Assembly: GCA_002415845.1 (NCBI GenBank)
Contig: DIAR01000045.1
Span: forward strand, 5,289 to 20,777
Length of the DNA: 15,489 bases
DNA from: Candidatus Woesebacteria bacterium UBA5073
Lineage (GTDB): Bacteria; Patescibacteriota; Microgenomatia; UBA8517
Direction of reading: 5' to 3'
The notes under the pieces are model-generated. The model did not search any database. It had not been told where the DNA came from and saw nothing but the letters and a program-made list of their open reading frames with translations. A program made the position numbers and the translations under genes. Positions 12,759-15,489 of the stretch are shown here, one piece after another; the stretch's first letter is position 1, and each line of letters opens with the position of its first letter.

Positions 12759-13223
12759 ATGGACCCAACACAAACACCGCCCGCAAATCCAACCATAACC
12801 CAACCGCCGACACCAGTCGTTACTCCCGTGCAACCGGATTCTTCGTTAACACCGGTTAAGAAAAACTACAAAGAAATAATGTCGGGAATGTGGAATAGGG
12901 TTCCCCCGATCCTGCGAAAAGTCTTGATTATCTTCGGCATTGTTTTTGGTCTTTTAATTCTTTTGGCTCTGTTTGTTTCGATGGGTCAAAAAGTTGCCAA
13001 AAAAACAACTACTCCGGTTGCAACCGCAACCCCGGTAATTGGCACAGGTGTAACCCCGGTTCCGATTGAAATTAAAAATCCTTCCCGTTATGCCACCGAT
13101 TCGGGACTTCTGAAGATTGAGGAAGATATTAAAAAGATTGATCAGGGAATGGGCAGCGTTGACTTAAAAGAACTGAATTTAAGACCACCGGATATTCAAT
13201 TTAAGATTAACTTCGAGGAATAA
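12759..13223 (+). CDS. Pro-rich single-pass membrane protein of unknown function
   Basis: A 154-aa protein. The N-terminal 32 residues are Pro/Thr-rich and disordered (TQTPPANPTITQPPTPVV). A juxtamembrane basic part is followed by one helix at about 52-75 (VLIIFGIVFGLLILLALFVS). A short Thr/Pro/Val linker (TTTPVATATPVIGTGVTPVP) leads to a conserved-looking C-terminal piece, NPSRYATDSGLLKIEEDIKK onward, ending in RPPDIQFKINFEE. The Pro-rich end is predicted cytoplasmic and the C-terminus outside. There are no catalytic motifs. It begins one base after the preceding stop, without a Shine-Dalgarno, so it is coupled with the secreted protein gene. Its stop codon directly abuts the stop of the opposing minus-strand gene. 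Confidence 0.83.
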   Translation: MDPTQTPPANPTITQPPTPVVTPVQPDSSLTPVKKNYKEIMSGMWNRVPPILRKVLIIFGIVFGLLILLALFVSMGQKVAKKTTTPVATATPVIGTGVTPVPIEIKNPSRYATDSGLLKIEEDIKKIDQGMGSVDLKELNLRPPDIQFKINFEE

Positions 13224-13553
13224 TTACTGCAATTTGATCTTTTTCAGACTGAAGGTTTTGACGATGATGCCGACGTGGTCAATCATGGGGAACTCTTTTT
13301 TAACTTCCGCCTGGAACTTCTCGGCCAAATTTCCTGAATAAACACCATAACCGCCTTTTTCCGACTGGTGACAGAGTTTATCTTCCCAGGTTCGAACAAC
13401 CTTTAAGACTTTTTCGCCTTCTTGGTTAAACTTAGCCTGCAGTGGTTCGGTATCTTTGGCCAGGGCGTATTCACCGTGAAGAAGGCGGAAGGAATCGAAA
13501 AGTTCCTTTTCCGCATCAAGCATTCTTTTGAAGTATTCCTGGTATTTGGTCAT
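13224..13553 (-). CDS. Small helical protein of unknown function
   Basis: A 109-aa soluble protein that I do not recognise. It starts with a helical stretch (YQEYFKRMLDAEKELFDSFR), continues with charged helices (PLQAKFNQEGEKVLKVVRTW), has a single Cys in EDKLCHQSEKGGYGVYSG, and ends with a beta-like segment FPMIDHVGIIVKTFSLKKIK. There are no membrane or signal segments. A perfect extended -10 box (TGATATAAT on the minus strand) lies 6 nt before its ATG, so it has its own leaderless promoter and is not simply read from the upstream minus gene. Its stop codon TAA (13226-13224) is back to back with the plus-strand TAA at 13221-13223. Confidence 0.78.
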   Translation of the reverse strand: MTKYQEYFKRMLDAEKELFDSFRLLHGEYALAKDTEPLQAKFNQEGEKVLKVVRTWEDKLCHQSEKGGYGVYSGNLAEKFQAEVKKEFPMIDHVGIIVKTFSLKKIKLQ

Positions 13554-13559
13554 GGAAAA

Positions 13560-13568
13560 ATTATATCA
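13560..13568 (-). promoter_or_regulatory. Extended -10 promoter, minus strand (leaderless)
   Basis: On the minus strand TGATATAAT reads from 13568 to 13560, a perfect TATAAT with TGn extension, followed by six bases (TTTTCC) and then the ATG at 13553. No clear -35 is seen, as expected for an extended -10 promoter. Confidence 0.7.
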
Positions 13569-13595
13569 GAAAGATTTAACAACAAGTGGAGGTTT

Positions 13596-14126
13596 TTAAG
13601 CCTGGTTTATTAAGGGAAGCGGTTTGGCTAAGATGGCAATCCGATACATATTATCCTTCGGCGGCCATTCCAGTTCGACGCCGACCAATCGGGATGTAAG
13701 GTGGAGATTAACACCCATGCCCTCGGCATTATAAAGGCATTTATAATTCTGATATTCTGGTTTGGAAAGAAGAGCCTCGGTGGATTTTGATAGTTCGGCC
13801 CTTAGATGTGTCTGAAAATGAAACGGATTTCTAATGGCTCTTTCCGTCCAGTCGGGATGAAGTCTCTTTTTTTCGCTTAAATATTCTTTGAAATCAAAAC
13901 GAAGTAGTGCAAGATAGACTTCGGGGTGAAACATGTCCAAAAAATAACCAACTTGGGGAGGACAGGTTACACGGTGTCCGTAATTCGGGCAACCGTTTTT
14001 ATGTTTGGGGTAGGGAAGAGTGCACCAACGGTTAAAGCCTTTCGGCTTACAGACAACTTCGACAGGTCCCTTAACGGAAAAGTCCCGATCAATACTTTCG
14101 ATTAAAAATTCCTTGTGTTCGACCAT
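13596..14126 (-). CDS. Cys-rich putative metal-binding protein (DUF2284-like pattern)
   Basis: A 176-aa protein from the ATG at 14126. The frame stays open further upstream to 14339, but that extension would cross the divergent promoters and the opposing 88-aa gene, and is a basic, Phe-rich sequence without coherent pattern, so 14126 is preferred. The conserved-looking core holds Cys26-x8-Cys35-x10-Cys46-x8-Cys55 (RWCTLPYPKHKNGCPNYG, then VTCPP), with a fifth Cys near 131 (YKCLYNAEGMGVNLH). Clusters ending in C-P-x-Y-G-x4-C-P-P recall DUF2284 predicted metal-binding proteins, so an Fe-S or zinc site is plausible; this is from memory of the pattern, not a search. An extended -10 box lies 7 nt before the ATG. 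Confidence 0.75.
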   Translation of the reverse strand: MVEHKEFLIESIDRDFSVKGPVEVVCKPKGFNRWCTLPYPKHKNGCPNYGHRVTCPPQVGYFLDMFHPEVYLALLRFDFKEYLSEKKRLHPDWTERAIRNPFHFQTHLRAELSKSTEALLSKPEYQNYKCLYNAEGMGVNLHLTSRLVGVELEWPPKDNMYRIAILAKPLPLINQA

Positions 14127-14133
14127 TTTGGCA

Positions 14134-14142
14134 ATGTTAACA
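14134..14142 (-). promoter_or_regulatory. Extended -10 promoter, minus strand
   Basis: On the minus strand TGTTAACAT reads from 14142 to 14134 (TG, one base, TAACAT), ending 7 nt before the ATG at 14126. TTTACG at the -35 distance (17-bp spacing) matches four of six consensus bases. Its position supports the short form of the Cys-rich protein. Confidence 0.5.
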
Positions 14143-14170
14143 CAGATTTGAGGAAGCGTAAAGAAAATAT

Positions 14171-14198
14171 TTGACAAAAGAAATCTGTTATATATAAT
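14171..14198 (+). promoter_or_regulatory. Consensus promoter of the 88-aa gene
   Basis: TTGACA (14171-14176), a 16-bp spacer and TATAAT (14193-14198) match the consensus exactly, with the same architecture as the promoter at 2451-2478. Expected initiation is near 14205, a leader of about 9 nt before ATG 14214. It is divergent from the minus-strand promoter at 14134-14142. Confidence 0.85.
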
Positions 14199-14213
14199 TC
14201 GAATCGAAAGCAT

Positions 14214-14480
14214 ATGTCGGAAAAACTTAAACCTGCTCCAGAAAAGGCGGAAGAGCCCAAAGAACATTCTCTTGTTCTCGTGTTGGGAGATGACTGGGAA
14301 GGTCTTTATGCAGACGGAAAATTGTTTACTGCGAATCATGAAATCCCGATAAGAAGCGTTTTTGATGCCTTACAGAAATTGGGAATAAAGATAAAAACCG
14401 AAATTAGCTCTTGTAACAATGATTGGCTGGAAGAAAACGGCTGTTTCCCCACGAACCTCTCCAATGTTAAAAGTGATTGA
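14214..14480 (+). CDS. 88-aa soluble protein of unknown function
   Basis: A short protein with a disordered, charged N-terminus (KLKPAPEKAEEPKEH), then a compact region that could form a small alpha/beta fold: a strand SLVLVLGDDWEGLYADGKLF, a helix RSVFDALQKLGIKIK and a strand TEISS. Two Cys and a Trp sit near the end (CNNDWLEENGCF). The family is not recognised. It has a consensus promoter but no real Shine-Dalgarno, so it would be well transcribed with a very short leader. The first 40 codons overlap only an unlikely upstream extension of the opposing minus-strand gene. No terminator is visible after the stop; ychF has its own promoter 42 nt on. Confidence 0.75.
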   Translation: MSEKLKPAPEKAEEPKEHSLVLVLGDDWEGLYADGKLFTANHEIPIRSVFDALQKLGIKIKTEISSCNNDWLEENGCFPTNLSNVKSD

Positions 14481-14521
14481 GTCAACGGAATAAAGTTTTT
14501 TAAATTTATTGTATTTTTCTA

Positions 14522-14530
14522 TGTTAAAAT
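14522..14530 (+). promoter_or_regulatory. Extended -10 promoter of ychF (leaderless)
   Basis: TGTTAAAAT (TG 14522-14523, TAAAAT 14525-14530) lies exactly 6 nt before ATG 14537, the same nine bases and spacing as at cysS. Upstream is A/T-rich with no clear -35. Confidence 0.65.
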
Positions 14531-14536
14531 ACACTC

Positions 14537-15489
14537 ATGAGCCTTTCTGTTGGAATTGTTGGTTTGCCCAATGTCGGGAAATCAACCCTGTTTAATGCGC
14601 TTCTGAAAAAGCAGCAGGCCTATGTTGCCAATTTCCCTTTTGCCACCATTGAACCTAATATCGGTGTTGTTCCGGTTCCTGATGACCGTTTGAAAAAACT
14701 GGCTGCCATTGTTCAAAAAACCGAAGATGCATTACCACCTGAAGTTCCGGCAACGATCGAATTTCTTGATATTGCAGGTCTTATTGCGGGAGCCCACAAA
14801 GGTGAAGGACTAGGAAACAAGTTTCTATCCCATATTCGGGAAGTCGATGCAGTTTGCCATGTCGTTCGGGCTTTCTCGGATCCGGATGTTATCAAACAAG
14901 GAGTCTTAGACCCCAAGTCCGATTTTGAAACGGTCGAAACGGAATTAAAACTGGCCGACTTTCAAACCTTGGAAAAACAAAAAGATCCGGGTAATACGCC
15001 AAACCCCGATTTGCAAAAATGGTGGGGCGTTGTTACCAAACTCAAAGAAGCTTTAGGCAAAGGCATTCCGGCCAGGGAAGTTGTTTTTTCCGAAGAAGAG
15101 GAAAGACACAAAAAACAGCTCTCCCTTTTAACCGCCAAACCGATATTGGTTTGTCTGAATGTTGATGAGAAGGATTTGAAGGACAGCGATGCCATTGAAG
15201 GCAAATACGCTCAGGAATTTGTCCTTAATAAGGATCAGGTGATTTGCATTTCGGCCAAAACGGAAAGCGAACTCTCCGAACTAAGTGAAGCCGAACAGAC
15301 GGAATATTTAAAAGATTTGGGGATTTCCAAATCCGGACTGGAGAGACTGATTAAGAAAGCTTTTTCGACACTGGGCTTAATCACTTTTTTAACGGCCGGA
15401 GTTAAAGAAGTCAGGGCCTGGACAATTAAAGCGGGGATTAATGCTCAGGAAGCAGCCGGAGTAATTCATACCGACTTTATCAAGAAATT
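14537..15489 (+). CDS. ychF: Ribosome-binding ATPase YchF/Ola1, 3' end cut off by window edge
   Basis: OBG-family P-loop protein that binds ribosomes and prefers ATP; about 360 aa normally, 317 codons visible. No stop is reached before the window ends. The P-loop is GLPNVGKST (residues 9-17). The switch region is FPFATIEPNIGVVPVPDDR, and the G3 motif is DIAGLIAGAHKGEGLGN. The G4 position reads NVDE, the NxxE variant that explains ATP preference in this family instead of the GTPase NKxD. A coiled-coil insertion lies between about 125 and 190. The TGS domain begins near 275 with LITFLTAGVKEVRAWTIKAG and continues to AGVIHTDFI at the edge. The start is supported by the extended -10 box 6 nt upstream and the exact family N-terminus. 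Confidence 0.96.
   Translation, partial: MSLSVGIVGLPNVGKSTLFNALLKKQQAYVANFPFATIEPNIGVVPVPDDRLKKLAAIVQKTEDALPPEVPATIEFLDIAGLIAGAHKGEGLGNKFLSHIREVDAVCHVVRAFSDPDVIKQGVLDPKSDFETVETELKLADFQTLEKQKDPGNTPNPDLQKWWGVVTKLKEALGKGIPAREVVFSEEEERHKKQLSLLTAKPILVCLNVDEKDLKDSDAIEGKYAQEFVLNKDQVICISAKTESELSELSEAEQTEYLKDLGISKSGLERLIKKAFSTLGLITFLTAGVKEVRAWTIKAGINAQEAAGVIHTDFIKK

Noticed and set aside
14127..14339. N-terminal extension of the Cys-rich minus-strand protein up to 14339
   Set aside because: It would run through both divergent promoters and overlap the 88-aa gene; the extension is basic and Phe/Arg-rich without pattern, while the extended -10 box supports the ATG at 14126.
1..15489. CRISPR arrays, tRNA/rRNA genes, transposases, phage structural genes
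   Set aside because: Read for direct repeats, T-loop and anticodon-arm patterns and DDE or integrase motifs; none was found by eye.

Overview
The window looks like a chromosomal segment of a small-genome bacterium of the Patescibacteria/CPR type, probably Microgenomates-like. This is inference from gene style, not a database match. The supporting signs are compact housekeeping proteins (409-aa ProRS without an editing domain, 510-aa DnaX), tight spacing with 4-8 nt overlaps, several single-pass membrane or secreted proteins I cannot name, almost no Shine-Dalgarno sequences, and apparent leaderless promoters. I see no tRNA, rRNA, CRISPR array or transposase.

Layout. (1) 1-2096: the 3' part of an RseP-type site-2 protease, then proS. 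(2) 2097-3739: the atypical region. It holds a possible folded RNA, a 72-codon stump of yvcK (gluconeogenesis factor), and a consensus promoter (TTGACA-N16-TATAAT) whose -35 box contains the stump's stop codon. That promoter leads into four tightly packed membrane-protein genes of 53, 52, 34 and 158 aa, each with a strong Shine-Dalgarno. The three small ones are under 60 aa and easily missed. A large hairpin and a strong intrinsic terminator follow. (3) 3740-8709: a HIT-family protein, yqeY-like, ybeY, dnaX, ybaB, a membrane-anchored GH39-like glycosidase, and recR. This is the familiar dnaX-ybaB-recR cluster with the glycosidase placed between ybaB and recR. dnaX carries an A8 run at the end of its clamp-loader core where slippage either way would give a gamma-like short form. 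(4) 8706-13223: a charged Gln/Pro-rich protein, cysS, a membrane-anchored beta-rich protein, a HAD phosphatase, a secreted Tyr-rich helical protein and a membrane protein with a Pro/Thr-rich tail. (5) 13224-14126, minus strand: two small genes, one a Cys-rich putative metal-binding protein. (6) 14214 to the end: an 88-aa protein behind a consensus promoter, and the start of ychF, which runs off the window.

Promoter logic. Five starts (GTG 6734, ATG 9173, ATG 14537, and minus-strand ATG 13553 and 14126) lie 6-7 nt after a -10 hexamer, and four of these hexamers carry the TGn extension. Transcription would begin at or next to the start codon, which implies leaderless mRNAs. The small-membrane operon is the contrast: long leader, consensus promoter, strong Shine-Dalgarno sites and a strong terminator. 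It is the best candidate here for an undescribed system.
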